Notes: generated from the sequence alone by a model not told the origin. Counted from the first letter of the stretch, positions 16,844 to 26,126 are shown. The stretch is 64,000 nt of DNA from Cloacimonetes bacterium UBA5614 (GCA_002424605.1 DIKQ01000013.1:293457-357456), one strand, 5' to 3'. Numbers and translations are program-made.

Positions 16844-18148
16844 ATGAGAAAAGCGGCATTGCTCCTGGTTCTGATCCTGCTGGCCCAGCCTGTGCTGGAT
16901 GCCTGCGACATGAGCGCGTTCATAATGAGGAAAGGGCTGGTAATGGCAGATTTGAATCAGCCGGACGGCGGAACTCATTACAACGGCTATCAGACTCCGG
17001 GAGATTATCTGGCTTTCGTGATGAGCAGGTCCAGCGCTGCCATGCACGACGATGGCTATGGACTCATATACTACCCGCAGGATACTCAGCAGATTGACGA
17101 ACGCCACTGCTTTTACAAGAGGGTGGGCGTCAGCGGGCAGGCAAATCAGGTCTATTATACCGGCAATCTGTTTCAACCCCTGAACGAGCCGGACATCTTT
17201 GACCTTGCCTATGACAAGATAACCGGTCCCGATGCCAGGGCTTCCATCGTTATGTGCCACGCGCGCAATGCCACACTCAATCCCTTTGCCCCCGGCAATC
17301 ACCCCTTCCGCATGACTTTGAACGGGCAGACCTATGCGCTGATGCACAATGGATTTATCGGCAATACCGCCCGGAACTTCATGATAAACGAGACCAGTAT
17401 CATGGACAGTGACTGGTTTCAGTTCAATGGCCCCAATTACACCGACTTCCCGAACTGGTCATATCCCGCTTACTGGATAGACAGCGAGGTGCTGTTTCAT
17501 TACATAATGTGCCATATTGTAAACAATGATTACAATGTGCACTTTGGGATAAAGACCGCTCTGAAGAAGCTGGAGAGCTATCTCAAGCTGTCAACCAACG
17601 TTGTCAACTTTGTTTTCACAGATGGTAAACGATTGTATGCATTCCGTTCCACAGGACCAGAAGGGGGCAATAGCGGTTACAATCTTGGCTTCAAGGTCAG
17701 CAGCAGCGGATTCAGCGCAGTCAGGACGGGATTTCCCACCGCCAATGAAACAGAAATCAGCCAATATGAACTGGTGGTGCTGTCCGATGACGGGCAGGTA
17801 ACACGCTATCCCGGCATTCTGGATGACCCGCTGACATTTGCCGGAGAAACAGAGGACGCCCTTACAGTCCCTGCTTCCCGCCCGGTCGTTGCCATTCCGG
17901 ACCCCGGCCAGGCCGGAATCCGCATATCCTTTTTCCTGGAGCAGTCTTCCAGGGTTTCCATAAACATACATAACCTCAAAGGGCAAAAAGTGAAGAGCCT
18001 AGTAAACACAACCTATGCCGAGGGTAAACATACCGTTTATTGGGACGGAACCGATAATTCCGGCAGAAAGACATCCCAGGGTGTCTATTTACTGGAGACA
18101 ATCAGCGGTAAGCAAAGGACTGTAACCAAAGTTACCAGTTACCGGTAA
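16844..18148 (+). CDS. exported class II glutamine-amidotransferase-like protein with sorting module
   Basis: The predicted protein has 434 residues. The signal peptide (MRKAALLLVLILLAQPVLDA) is followed at once by CDMSAFI, so cleavage would expose the N-terminal Cys nucleophile that this Ntn-hydrolase family needs. MCHARNATLNP and LMHNGFIGN match the substrate-binding motifs of YafJ/GATase type 2 proteins. The last ~70 residues are the FlgD-like sorting module (NIHNLKGQKVKSL...TKVTSYR). ATG 16835 is an alternative start but would lie upstream of the predicted transcript. The extracellular reaction is unknown. The Cys also sits in a weak lipobox (LDAC), so a lipoprotein is the alternative. 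Confidence 0.75.
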   Translation: MRKAALLLVLILLAQPVLDACDMSAFIMRKGLVMADLNQPDGGTHYNGYQTPGDYLAFVMSRSSAAMHDDGYGLIYYPQDTQQIDERHCFYKRVGVSGQANQVYYTGNLFQPLNEPDIFDLAYDKITGPDARASIVMCHARNATLNPFAPGNHPFRMTLNGQTYALMHNGFIGNTARNFMINETSIMDSDWFQFNGPNYTDFPNWSYPAYWIDSEVLFHYIMCHIVNNDYNVHFGIKTALKKLESYLKLSTNVVNFVFTDGKRLYAFRSTGPEGGNSGYNLGFKVSSSGFSAVRTGFPTANETEISQYELVVLSDDGQVTRYPGILDDPLTFAGETEDALTVPASRPVVAIPDPGQAGIRISFFLEQSSRVSINIHNLKGQKVKSLVNTTYAEGKHTVYWDGTDNSGRKTSQGVYLLETISGKQRTVTKVTSYR

Positions 18149-18268
18149 CAAATCCTGACGGAATCGCCACATCCTGCTTCGACGGGAGAATTTGAAGTTG
18201 ACAGGATATCTCTTTAGTGAGAAAGAAGCTAAGTTGAGCAAAAATTATGATGATAAGGATATTGCCAG

Positions 18269-19144
18269 ATGAGTAAATCGGTTTCCGTGATTGTCCCCAC
18301 ATACAACGAAGAAGGAAGCATTCCCGAGTTTTTCCCCGGACTCGTAAAATATTGTGCAGAGAGAGAATGGCGTCTGATAATTGTGAACGATTGTTCTACA
18401 GATAAGACCCGTGAGCTGCTGTTGGGATTTCAGGATTCCCCTCATGTAAACATCATCCACCACAAAGTCAACCGTGGTTATGGAGCAGCAGTTAAAAGCG
18501 GTATAAAGGCAGCGGATACGGATTACTGCATCACAATTGACGCTGACGGGCAGCACTATATCGAGGACATGGAAAAAATCTACAAAACCATGCAGGATAA
18601 GGATGCAGATATGGTGGTGGGTTCACGCAAGAACTTGAAATCAAGCAATCTGGCCAGAGGATTGGCTAAAGGGGTAATCCGCACTTTTGCCAAAATCATG
18701 CTTCCTGTCCATGTCTATGACATAAACTCCGGGATGCGAATGTTCAGCACAGGGATTGCCAAAGAAATCCTGCACCTGTGTCCGGATGGAATGTCTTTCT
18801 GCGATACTATCACAATGACGTTCATCAGCTTTAGCCACCTCGTCCTGGAAGAACCGATAAATATACGGGAACGTTCGTCTGGTGTAAGCAAGGCAAGCAT
18901 CAGGACAGCATTCGAGACTGTGGTAGAAATCATAAACTTAATCGTGCTGTTTAACCCGCTGCGGATTTTCCTTCCGATTGCTGCTGTTTTCTTTACAGCG
19001 GGTGTGATCTGGAGCATATATATGTTTATCCTGAACAAAGGGATTACGGGGGGAGCCAGTTTTCTGATGGTGACTGGTATCTTGCTGTTCCTGCTCGGTC
19101 TTGTTTCAGAGCAGATATCCCAGATTAGGAAGCATAGAAGATGA
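18269..19144 (+). CDS. family 2 glycosyltransferase with C-terminal membrane helices (ArnC/DPM-like)
   Basis: The protein has 291 residues. The GT-A core shows VIVPTYNEEGSIPEF, VNDCSTDKT, the nucleotide/metal site DADGQHY and VVGSRKN. Two membrane helices near 235-280 anchor it. Such enzymes transfer a sugar to a polyprenyl phosphate on the cytoplasmic face. Its stop overlaps the start of the next gene (ATGA), as in a three-gene cassette. Confidence 0.85.
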   Translation: MSKSVSVIVPTYNEEGSIPEFFPGLVKYCAEREWRLIIVNDCSTDKTRELLLGFQDSPHVNIIHHKVNRGYGAAVKSGIKAADTDYCITIDADGQHYIEDMEKIYKTMQDKDADMVVGSRKNLKSSNLARGLAKGVIRTFAKIMLPVHVYDINSGMRMFSTGIAKEILHLCPDGMSFCDTITMTFISFSHLVLEEPINIRERSSGVSKASIRTAFETVVEIINLIVLFNPLRIFLPIAAVFFTAGVIWSIYMFILNKGITGGASFLMVTGILLFLLGLVSEQISQIRKHRR

Positions 19145-19494
19145 AAGCGATTTTCCTGTCGTTACTGTGCTCCTTAATGCTGGCTTCGGGACAGGTTTTC
19201 TGGAAGCTGTCCCTGGGAAAGCAGGAGTTAACAGCAGATTTCAGAACTATACTCACCATCCTGTTCAGACCCATGTTCCTCGCTGGCGTTGCACTGTATG
19301 GGCTGGCGACTGTGCTGTGGATTTACCTGCTCAGCAAGCATGAATTGTCATATATCTACCCCATGATAGCATTTGCCTATGTCTTCGGGGTGATTTTATC
19401 CGTGCTGGTGCTAAAAGAAAACCTGTCCCTGATGCGCTCTTTGGGCATTCTCCTGGTTGTAGCAGGGGTGGCAGTAATCGGGTTAGGGAAGTGA
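19141..19494 (+). CDS. small EamA/SMR-type membrane protein (ArnE-like flippase subunit)
   Basis: The 117 residues make up four membrane helices with no soluble domain. Its size and ELSYIYPMIAFAYVFG segment match the ArnE/EmrE-like group. In the cassette it would flip the lipid-linked sugar made by the upstream transferase (inference). It overlaps both neighbours by four bases. Confidence 0.75.
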   Translation: MKAIFLSLLCSLMLASGQVFWKLSLGKQELTADFRTILTILFRPMFLAGVALYGLATVLWIYLLSKHELSYIYPMIAFAYVFGVILSVLVLKENLSLMRSLGILLVVAGVAVIGLGK

Positions 19495-20828
19495 AGCAGT
19501 TGCTGAAGAGAATCTTCTCTGCCAGCGAAATTTTGCTGTTACTGGCTGTCATGTCAGTTTCCATGCTTGTCAGGGTTGGGTTGTATCAGAGGTTTTCCCG
19601 CAGCGAATCCATGCAGTCAACCATGGCTTGGGTGGATAGCTGGGACTATGTCAACTACTCAAAGGCAATCTTTAACGGGATCTTCCTAAGCACAGATTTT
19701 GATGCAGCAGAAAGCGAGTTCTACCGCATTGATGAAATCCCGCCGGTGTATCCCATGATACTGGCTGTTTTTTACAAAGTGGTCGGTTATCAAAACCTAA
19801 GGTCGGTTATTGTACTAAACCTGTTGATCAATCTATTGATTATGTATCTCATATACTATCTTGCAAAGAAGCTGACAAGCAGTAAACTAGCGTTACTCCC
19901 GGCACTGCTCTGGGGTGTCTATATAAATAGTCTGGTACTTACAGGCCAAGCCATCAAAGAACCTTTTATTACTTTGTTCATCCTGTTAATCTGCTTGTTA
20001 GTGTACAAACTGCTGCTCAAGCCAGCAACATACCATGTAGTACTGCTTGCCATAATAAATGCTGTATTCGCTCATATGGACGAACGGTATATCTTCATGA
20101 CAGTGCTTAGCCTGGCTGCGGTCATTTACATCTATTTTCTGCGGGGAGACAAAAAGCAACTGGTACGTTCCGCAGCAATCTATACGCTCATCTGCACTGC
20201 GCTATTTATCCCCTGGCAAGTAAGGAACTACCTGAGGTATGACAGGTTTGTGCTGATTACCCCCAGGACTGCCATGATAACAGACCCGATTCTCGGCTAT
20301 GAAAACAGGGAAAGCGTAATAGCTGATTTAACAGCTAAAGTGACACAGGGACAAATCGATTCTATTTATCGGGACCAGAAACCTGTTTCAGTGGATTCAG
20401 TAACTGCAAAAAATATCCTGAAAGACCGTCAATATGGCTTGAGACCGCATTATTTCAACATTGGTGAGAGGATTGTATACAATACAGCAGGTTTTTGGCA
20501 AATGGTGCCAATGAAGCCTTTCTTGGTTGGTTCAGGGTACAAGATAGCCTGGCAATGGAGCCTTAAATGGAGTCTGATGGTTATAGCAGGTTACACAATA
20601 TTCTTTTTTATGTCTTTGCCGGCATTTTACCTGGCCATCAGGAAAAGGCATTTTATCCTGCTCTTTTTTGGTGCGATATTACTCGTCAATACTCTTCAGC
20701 ATGCAATCCTGGGAGCCGGACTCGTTCGTTACAGGGCTGTGATGGACCCCTTGATTTTTATAGCTGCGACCTACACCATCAGCCAATTCATCCAGATAAG
20801 GAACAAGCAGACACAAAAAAAAGGGTGA
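19491..20828 (+). CDS. multi-span membrane glycosyltransferase (GT39/ArnT-like)
   Basis: The protein has 445 residues with about ten membrane helices and starts with GTG. Near the N-terminus is a DSWDYVNYSKAIF loop and then EIPPVYPMILAVFY, typical of polyprenyl-phosphate-sugar-dependent transferases in which the first outer loop holds catalytic acids. A soluble stretch (about 250-320) separates the last helices. It would move the flipped sugar to a surface acceptor. The acceptor is not known. The stop codon lies within the terminator hairpin. Confidence 0.7.
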   Translation: MKQLLKRIFSASEILLLLAVMSVSMLVRVGLYQRFSRSESMQSTMAWVDSWDYVNYSKAIFNGIFLSTDFDAAESEFYRIDEIPPVYPMILAVFYKVVGYQNLRSVIVLNLLINLLIMYLIYYLAKKLTSSKLALLPALLWGVYINSLVLTGQAIKEPFITLFILLICLLVYKLLLKPATYHVVLLAIINAVFAHMDERYIFMTVLSLAAVIYIYFLRGDKKQLVRSAAIYTLICTALFIPWQVRNYLRYDRFVLITPRTAMITDPILGYENRESVIADLTAKVTQGQIDSIYRDQKPVSVDSVTAKNILKDRQYGLRPHYFNIGERIVYNTAGFWQMVPMKPFLVGSGYKIAWQWSLKWSLMVIAGYTIFFFMSLPAFYLAIRKRHFILLFFGAILLVNTLQHAILGAGLVRYRAVMDPLIFIAATYTISQFIQIRNKQTQKKG

Positions 20829-20843
20829 CGCTTTGTCACCCTT
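20813..20843. terminator. bidirectional intrinsic terminator
   Basis: AAGGGTGAC (20821-20829), five-base loop, GTCACCCTT (20835-20843). On the minus strand it is followed by ten T, making it a strong stop for the chaperone gene. Confidence 0.85.
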
Positions 20844-20874
20844 AATCTGATTTAGTTCAGCCTGACAATCCTGT

Positions 20875-22947
20875 TTAATCTTCTTCCGGTTCGATGTCCT
20901 CAAACTGGGGATTTTTGCCTTCCAGTTCATCAATCATGTACTGGGCGGATTCGTTTAATTCTCCAGCGGGGTATTTCTTCAGGAAATCACGGAAAAGTTC
21001 CAGGCCCATATCTTTGTTGCCCATTTCCTCAGCAACGAGGAAGGCTTTCATGAATGATGCCTTGTAATCATCCGTACCATTGGGGTAGAAGCGGATAATC
21101 TGGTCATAAAAGACGGTTGCGTCACGGAATTTACGCTGGCGCGCTGAATTGTCCGCCATCTCAAAAAGTTCATCGGCGGAGAGCTTTATCTCCAGTTTTT
21201 CCGGATATTTTTTCAGGTTATATTCCGTGAAGAGCTGGTCCTTGACTTCTTCCATACGGGCGGTGGCAAGTTCCTGCCTGATCTGGTTTGTGATGCGGGG
21301 TTCCACCTCAGTGTAGCTTTTGGTGAAGGGAGGCCTTTCTTCCACGATATGGAAGAACACAATATCATTGCGAACTGTTCTGGTAACAGGACTGACTGTA
21401 CCGACCGGGGTGTTCCAGATAACGTCGGAGAGTTTCTGGTCTGCGCCGACGCTGGTGACGATACCGTTCTGGTAGTTGTTGTCCAGGTTTGCCTGCTGAG
21501 GCTTGAGGTTATATTTTTCCAGCACTTTTGCAATGGCTTTTTCATTGTTCTTTTTGACGGCTTTAATCATTTCCTTGCGTGCTTTGGCTGCAGTCTTATC
21601 ATCCTTGACCCAGACAGCGGTGACTTTACGGGCTGAAGGAGTGGTATATTCCTGCAGGCGCGAATTGTAGAAGTCACGCTTGGCTTCGGGAGTCACATTC
21701 ACCTGGTCCAGCACAAGGCGCTTATAGGCTTCCTGCAAAACATAATAACGCTTGGACTGCACGTAATCCTCATGGTTTTCCAGATACTCGTCAAAGGATT
21801 TGTCCTTGAGGGCATCCAGATACATCAGTGAACGGCTGAGCTCCTGTTCGAGCAGCTTCATTGGTCCACCGGATGTGACATAAACCATCTGTTCCTGGGG
21901 GGAGAGCTTGAGGAATTTCTCCTGCAACTGTCCGGCGGTCATATTGAGGGAGGCATCTGAGGATGTAACGACCACCCTGTCCAGCAAGTCCGCATTCTGA
22001 GCCGGCTCACGCAGGTTCATCATACGGAGGGTGGTGGTGTCTATTTCCACCTTGTAAACCAGTTTCTGCCTGGCTACAAGCTGTTCGAGCATTTCTGCCT
22101 CTCTTTTGGGGCGGAGTCTCTGGTCCACTTCAGCTTCGCATTCCAGGTAGGGGCGCTGTCTGCCTTCCACTCTTTCCGCAATCCTGATGATGCTCCAGCC
22201 TGAACTGGTCTGGAAGGGACCCATGAAATTGATGGTGTCCAGGGGGGCATTCATGATGATTTCATCAAGCTCGGCATCGTTGCCGATACCGGGAAGATAG
22301 CCGTTTCCACGGATGTTTTTGATTTTTCCGTTCACGCTTTTGGCGTATGTATTGATTGAGTAATTATTGGACACAGTTTCAAAGGCCACGCCTTTTTTGA
22401 GCTCTGCCATGGCTTTTTTGGCGGCAGCTTCGTCAGCGGGCTGAATGTAGAGGATAGCGATATAGGGCTGTACAAAGAAGTCCTTCTTGTTTTCATTATA
22501 ATATGCCTGTTTGTCAGCTTCGGTAAGGGTGACTTTATTGTTGACGTTCCTTTTGTAATATTCCTGCACCAATACGTGTTTTTTGGCTGCTTCGATTTTC
22601 TCTTTTACAACCGGGTCTGTCAGCAGGTTCATATCCTTGGCTTTCAGGAAAAACACGTCTTCCACAACCATGATGTCCAGCATCTCAATCTGGCCTTCGA
22701 TGGTTTTGAAGCGTTTCTGGTTCTGGGGAGGCAGCTTGGCGATTTTATCCTGAAGGTTTTGTTTGGTGATAAGACCATCTTTGAATTCTGCCAGGATGTT
22801 TTCACGGAGGACTACCGGAACCTTGACAGCGGGGGCGGGGTTCTTGGCGCCCGGCTTTTTTGCGGTTGACTTTGCCTGCGCAAACATTGCCGAAAACATC
22901 AATGCAAGGCAGATGATGACTATAAGCATTTTGAAGTAACGATGCAT
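20875..22947 (-). CDS. exported double-parvulin peptidyl-prolyl isomerase/chaperone with C-terminal TPR
   Basis: The protein has 690 residues. ATG 22947 follows AAGGAG by six bases and begins a signal peptide (MHRYFKMLIVIICLALMFS). An N-terminal SurA/PpiD-like chaperone part is followed by a parvulin domain (about 155-265, ending GPFQTSSGWSIIRI). A second, degenerate one lies at about 430-540 (TVRNDIVFFHIVEERPP). A TPR-like tail follows (FRDATVFYDQIIRFYPNG). By family it assists folding of exported proteins. Here the many secreted beta-rich proteins are plausible clients (inference). Confidence 0.8.
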   Translation of the reverse strand: MHRYFKMLIVIICLALMFSAMFAQAKSTAKKPGAKNPAPAVKVPVVLRENILAEFKDGLITKQNLQDKIAKLPPQNQKRFKTIEGQIEMLDIMVVEDVFFLKAKDMNLLTDPVVKEKIEAAKKHVLVQEYYKRNVNNKVTLTEADKQAYYNENKKDFFVQPYIAILYIQPADEAAAKKAMAELKKGVAFETVSNNYSINTYAKSVNGKIKNIRGNGYLPGIGNDAELDEIIMNAPLDTINFMGPFQTSSGWSIIRIAERVEGRQRPYLECEAEVDQRLRPKREAEMLEQLVARQKLVYKVEIDTTTLRMMNLREPAQNADLLDRVVVTSSDASLNMTAGQLQEKFLKLSPQEQMVYVTSGGPMKLLEQELSRSLMYLDALKDKSFDEYLENHEDYVQSKRYYVLQEAYKRLVLDQVNVTPEAKRDFYNSRLQEYTTPSARKVTAVWVKDDKTAAKARKEMIKAVKKNNEKAIAKVLEKYNLKPQQANLDNNYQNGIVTSVGADQKLSDVIWNTPVGTVSPVTRTVRNDIVFFHIVEERPPFTKSYTEVEPRITNQIRQELATARMEEVKDQLFTEYNLKKYPEKLEIKLSADELFEMADNSARQRKFRDATVFYDQIIRFYPNGTDDYKASFMKAFLVAEEMGNKDMGLELFRDFLKKYPAGELNESAQYMIDELEGKNPQFEDIEPEED

Positions 22948-23040
22948 TTTATGCTCCTTTTTATCGTGCATGTTAATCTGAAAACAACTTCTTTTTCCGG
23001 AAGTTAACCGTCAAGAATTTTATCTGATTATAGCTTCCTT

Positions 23041-23116
23041 CCTGCTTAGATGTCCCGAAGATGCCGCGGTGATGACTGGGTTTTCTTCGGGAGGCTTCGG
23101 GGCATCTTCGGGATAT
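23041..23116. repeat. palindromic intergenic repeat, copy 2
   Basis: Nearly identical to 15481-15550. Here the best pairing is ATGTCCCGAAGATGCC (23050-23065) with GGCATCTTCGGGATAT (23101-23116), 15 of 16 bases. The rest of the 22948-23470 gap holds no gene, only the pilin promoter region. Confidence 0.85.
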
Positions 23117-23412
23117 GTCAGCAAGCAAGGGTCAGGATAGGTGTCTCTGATAATCCGGAAGGGGCAAAACCTTGCCGGAAAGTCATCCGGGTAGCCTGGC
23201 CCAAAAAAAGTTACAAGAATGAAAATTTATTGTTGACGGATTTTGACGGGGTGAATAATTTAATTCGTACGGCGTTTTATTTGTAGACTACAGGGAATTG
23301 AATGGCATTGCGTGAAAGGGAAAATCATTACTGCATATAGGCCGGAGGTAATCTTTCGGGCATATATGTACGGGTTAATTAATGGTAAGGGTGAAGAAAA
23401 TTTCATCCGATT

Positions 23413-23429
23413 TGGCACATATCGTGCAT
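23413..23429 (+). promoter_or_regulatory. sigma-54 (-24/-12) promoter of the pilus locus
   Basis: TTGGCACATATCGTGCATT contains GG (23414-23415) and GC (23426-23427) exactly ten bases apart, with TGGCAC and TGCA as in the RpoN consensus. The predicted start of transcription is near 23439, ahead of the site AGGAGG and ATG 23471. Major pilin genes are often RpoN-dependent and activated by PilR. No activator gene is in the window. Confidence 0.75.
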
Positions 23430-23470
23430 TAAAATAGGAAAGCATAAAAAATACCCTACAGGAGGATATA

Positions 23471-23908
23471 ATGCTGAGAAAAATGCAGAATCAAAAAGGA
23501 TTCACTCTAATCGAAATTTTGGTCGTGGTTATTATCGTGGCCATTCTTGCTGCCTTTGCAGTACCGCGTTACCTTCGTTATGTGGAAAAATCCAGGTCAA
23601 CCGAAGCCCAGACAGCTATCCGCTCACTGCGTACAGCTTATGACGTTTACGTACAGACCAATGGAACTTCCGAAGGTTACACAGTCGATTTAGCCAAGAA
23701 AGATGCCCGCCTGGGCCAATCCACCATCAAGAACTGGAACTTTGAAGTTGTCGGCAATCCGCCCAAAAAGTATATTGCCACTTCAACCGCCGAGTTTTCT
23801 TCAGGTGAAGGCAAGCAGGTTTGGTATGATGTTGACGAATCTAAGTTTCACGGCTACGGAGTGGATACCTGGACAAATCCTGATACGCAAGGAATCGAAT
23901 CAGACTAA
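23471..23908 (+). CDS. major type IV pilin / GspG-like prepilin
   Basis: The 145 residues begin with a short basic leader and the prepilin-peptidase site KG|FTLIEILVVVIIVAILAAF, with Glu5 conserved. The long hydrophobic helix is followed by a small C-terminal domain without an obvious disulfide, ending in an acidic strand region (WYDVDESKFHGYGVD) like GspG's Ca-binding loop. First gene of the pilus operon, behind the -24/-12 promoter. It may be the main fibre subunit of a pilus or pseudopilus. Confidence 0.88.
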   Translation: MLRKMQNQKGFTLIEILVVVIIVAILAAFAVPRYLRYVEKSRSTEAQTAIRSLRTAYDVYVQTNGTSEGYTVDLAKKDARLGQSTIKNWNFEVVGNPPKKYIATSTAEFSSGEGKQVWYDVDESKFHGYGVDTWTNPDTQGIESD

Positions 23909-23926
23909 TCTCCCCGGGAGGATAAT

Positions 23927-24982
23927 TTGACCATTCAAGAGTTACTGCGCTTTACGGCGGAAGCCGGGGCGTCAGATTTGCATGTTAGCGCCGGCTCTCA
24001 CCCGATGGTGAGGGTAAACGGACGGATGAAAAGACTGAATCTGCCGATTCTTACCGTGGAAGAGATGGAAAATCTCGTCTATAGCGTGATGAATGAATCC
24101 CAGAAAGAGCTTTTCATACGAAACCTGGAAATTGACTTTTCAACCAAGTTGAGCAACGATGTCAGGTTCCGTGTAAACGCATTCAATCAGATTAACGGCA
24201 TAGCGGCCGCCTTCCGTGTGATTCCCAATGAAATCAAACAGTATGAGGAATTGCACCTGCCGGAAGTTCTCAAGAAACTGACGACAAAGGAAAAAGGCCT
24301 GATATTGGTCACAGGTCCTACGGGTAGCGGTAAATCCACCACCCTGGCAACCATGATAGACACTATCAATGACAACCGCGCCTGCCATATAATCACGATT
24401 GAAGACCCGATTGAATTCGTTCACAGAAGTAAAAACTCATTGATTAATCAGCGTGAGTTGGGTCATGACACCTGGTCGTTCACCGCAGCGCTGCGTTCAG
24501 CCCTGCGCGAAGACCCGGACGTTATACTTGTAGGTGAAATGCGTGACCTTGAAACTGTTTCCCTGGCTCTGACAGCCGCTGAAACAGGTCACCTTGTTTT
24601 TGCCACACTGCATACCGGAAGCTGTACCAAATCCATTGACCGCGTTATCGACATGTTCCCCAAGGAACAGCAGCAACAGGTGCGCTCCATGCTTTCCGAA
24701 TCACTGGAAGCAGTGGTCGCCCAGACCCTTCTGCCCACCAAGGACGGCAAGGGCCGCGTTCCTGCAGTGGAGATAATGATAGCCAATGCGGCGGTACGCA
24801 ATCTGATACGTGAAGAAAAGACCTATCAGATACCTTCAGTTATCCAGGCCGGCAGCAAGGAAGGCATGCAAACAAGAGACCAGTCCCTGTATAACCTTGT
24901 AATGAACAATCTTGTGGAGAGAACCATAGCCGAGGAATTGGCGGAAAATCCCAAGATGTTTGCAACCGGGGCAGGTTTTTAA
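23927..24982 (+). CDS. pilT: PilT-type retraction ATPase
   Basis: The 351 residues match PilT length. The start is TTG at 23927, supported by GGGAGG six bases upstream. ASDLHVSAG is the N-terminal PilT box. Walker A is GPTGSGKST (130-138), the Asp box EDPIEF, Walker B EDPDVILVGEMRD and the His box TGHLVFATLHT. By family it disassembles the pilus and drives twitching or DNA uptake. Its presence argues for a retractable pilus and against a pure type II secretion system. Confidence 0.95.
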   Translation: MTIQELLRFTAEAGASDLHVSAGSHPMVRVNGRMKRLNLPILTVEEMENLVYSVMNESQKELFIRNLEIDFSTKLSNDVRFRVNAFNQINGIAAAFRVIPNEIKQYEELHLPEVLKKLTTKEKGLILVTGPTGSGKSTTLATMIDTINDNRACHIITIEDPIEFVHRSKNSLINQRELGHDTWSFTAALRSALREDPDVILVGEMRDLETVSLALTAAETGHLVFATLHTGSCTKSIDRVIDMFPKEQQQQVRSMLSESLEAVVAQTLLPTKDGKGRVPAVEIMIANAAVRNLIREEKTYQIPSVIQAGSKEGMQTRDQSLYNLVMNNLVERTIAEELAENPKMFATGAGF

Positions 24983-25048
24983 TTTTATATCGGGATAATT
25001 TATAATAATGAAAACTGCTTATAAGTTACTCCGAACGGAGGAAAATGC

Positions 25049-25468
25049 ATGATTGCCAGCTTGAAAAGTGAAAGTGGAATGACCCTGCTGGAAGTTCTTG
25101 CCACGTCGATAATCGTCGCAGTGGCTCTGATAAGTCTGTATACAGGAATCATCTATGCAGATAAGCAGGTGCAACGCAACTACCATGACAGGGTGGCAAC
25201 CTTGCATGCTTCCGGGGAACTTGAGTGGCAGACATATTTTTTCAAGAACTACAAGACGTTTGAGCTTTATACAAACAAGAACGTTATCCTGGATGTAATG
25301 CCCCGCGGCAGGACCCTGAACGGTCAGATGACGACCAGACTGATTGAAACCTTTGAGAATCCGCTCGGGACAATTGTCCCTTATAAGATACTTGAGGTCT
25401 CGGTGGTCTGGATTGAGCCCGGAGACAGGACTCAACGGCGAATTGTGGTTCGCGAGGATTATTATTAA
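25049..25468 (+). CDS. minor pseudopilin, GspI/PilV-like
   Basis: The protein has 139 residues. Cleavage site SG|MTLLEVLATSIIVAVALIS with Glu5, as in GspI/PilV. AACGGAGG lies before the ATG. It is the first of three consecutive minor pilin-like genes in the order I-J-K known from type II systems. Confidence 0.8.
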   Translation: MIASLKSESGMTLLEVLATSIIVAVALISLYTGIIYADKQVQRNYHDRVATLHASGELEWQTYFFKNYKTFELYTNKNVILDVMPRGRTLNGQMTTRLIETFENPLGTIVPYKILEVSVVWIEPGDRTQRRIVVREDYY

Positions 25469-25502
25469 TGAAACCGTATAATCCGACAGGAATGATGAAA
25501 CT

Positions 25503-26093
25503 ATGAGAAGACTAAAATCGCAGGCCGGTTTTACGATTACAGAGCTAATGGCCGTAATCGCCATATCCGGATTTCTGATGGCTGCTGCGGCAACAGGATT
25601 CAGTGCTTTCTTCAGCAAGTTCAACGAAATGTCCAAATCAATGGAGTTGCAGAGGGATGCCTTTAACTGTATGCAGACAATCAAATCCGGCATACCCATC
25701 GGCAGCGGGTCATCCCTGAAATTTCAGGGAATATCGACAGCAGAGACAGCAGTATTCACGGGGACATCCGGATCTTCGGCAAGCACTATCATTCTTTATC
25801 CGCCGGTTTCAGATTATCTGCACCAGAATGACTTTATCAGGATATTCCATGACGGCAAGTATGTTCGCGCCACTTATCTGAATGGCACGATAATGCCTGC
25901 AGCGCCATTGTATTTGTTTCCCAAACCCACTCGCGGCAATGAGATGGAAGTCACAAAACTTCTTTTCAGCAAAGCGAATGGAGACGGGGAGACCAAAGTG
26001 GTCTTAGTGGAACTGGAAGCGAGGGTGAAGCTTCGCAAGGATGTTTACAAAAACATAGCCTATTCCAGTAAAATGACATTAACCATGAAATAA
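25503..26093 (+). CDS. minor pseudopilin, GspJ/PilW-like
   Basis: The protein has 196 residues with cleavage site AG|FTITELMAVIAISGFLMAA and Glu5. The larger C-terminal domain fits a GspJ-like tip subunit. It probably forms a priming complex with its neighbours in the inner membrane (family knowledge, placement inferred). Confidence 0.8.
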   Translation: MRRLKSQAGFTITELMAVIAISGFLMAAAATGFSAFFSKFNEMSKSMELQRDAFNCMQTIKSGIPIGSGSSLKFQGISTAETAVFTGTSGSSASTIILYPPVSDYLHQNDFIRIFHDGKYVRATYLNGTIMPAAPLYLFPKPTRGNEMEVTKLLFSKANGDGETKVVLVELEARVKLRKDVYKNIAYSSKMTLTMK

Positions 26094-26126
26094 CATGAAA
26101 AAACAACAACAGCGAAGGAGGTAGGG

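Noticed and set aside
16723..16923. 67-residue N-terminal extension of Tgt
   Set aside because: It would run through the divergent promoter of the next gene and is absent from the family.
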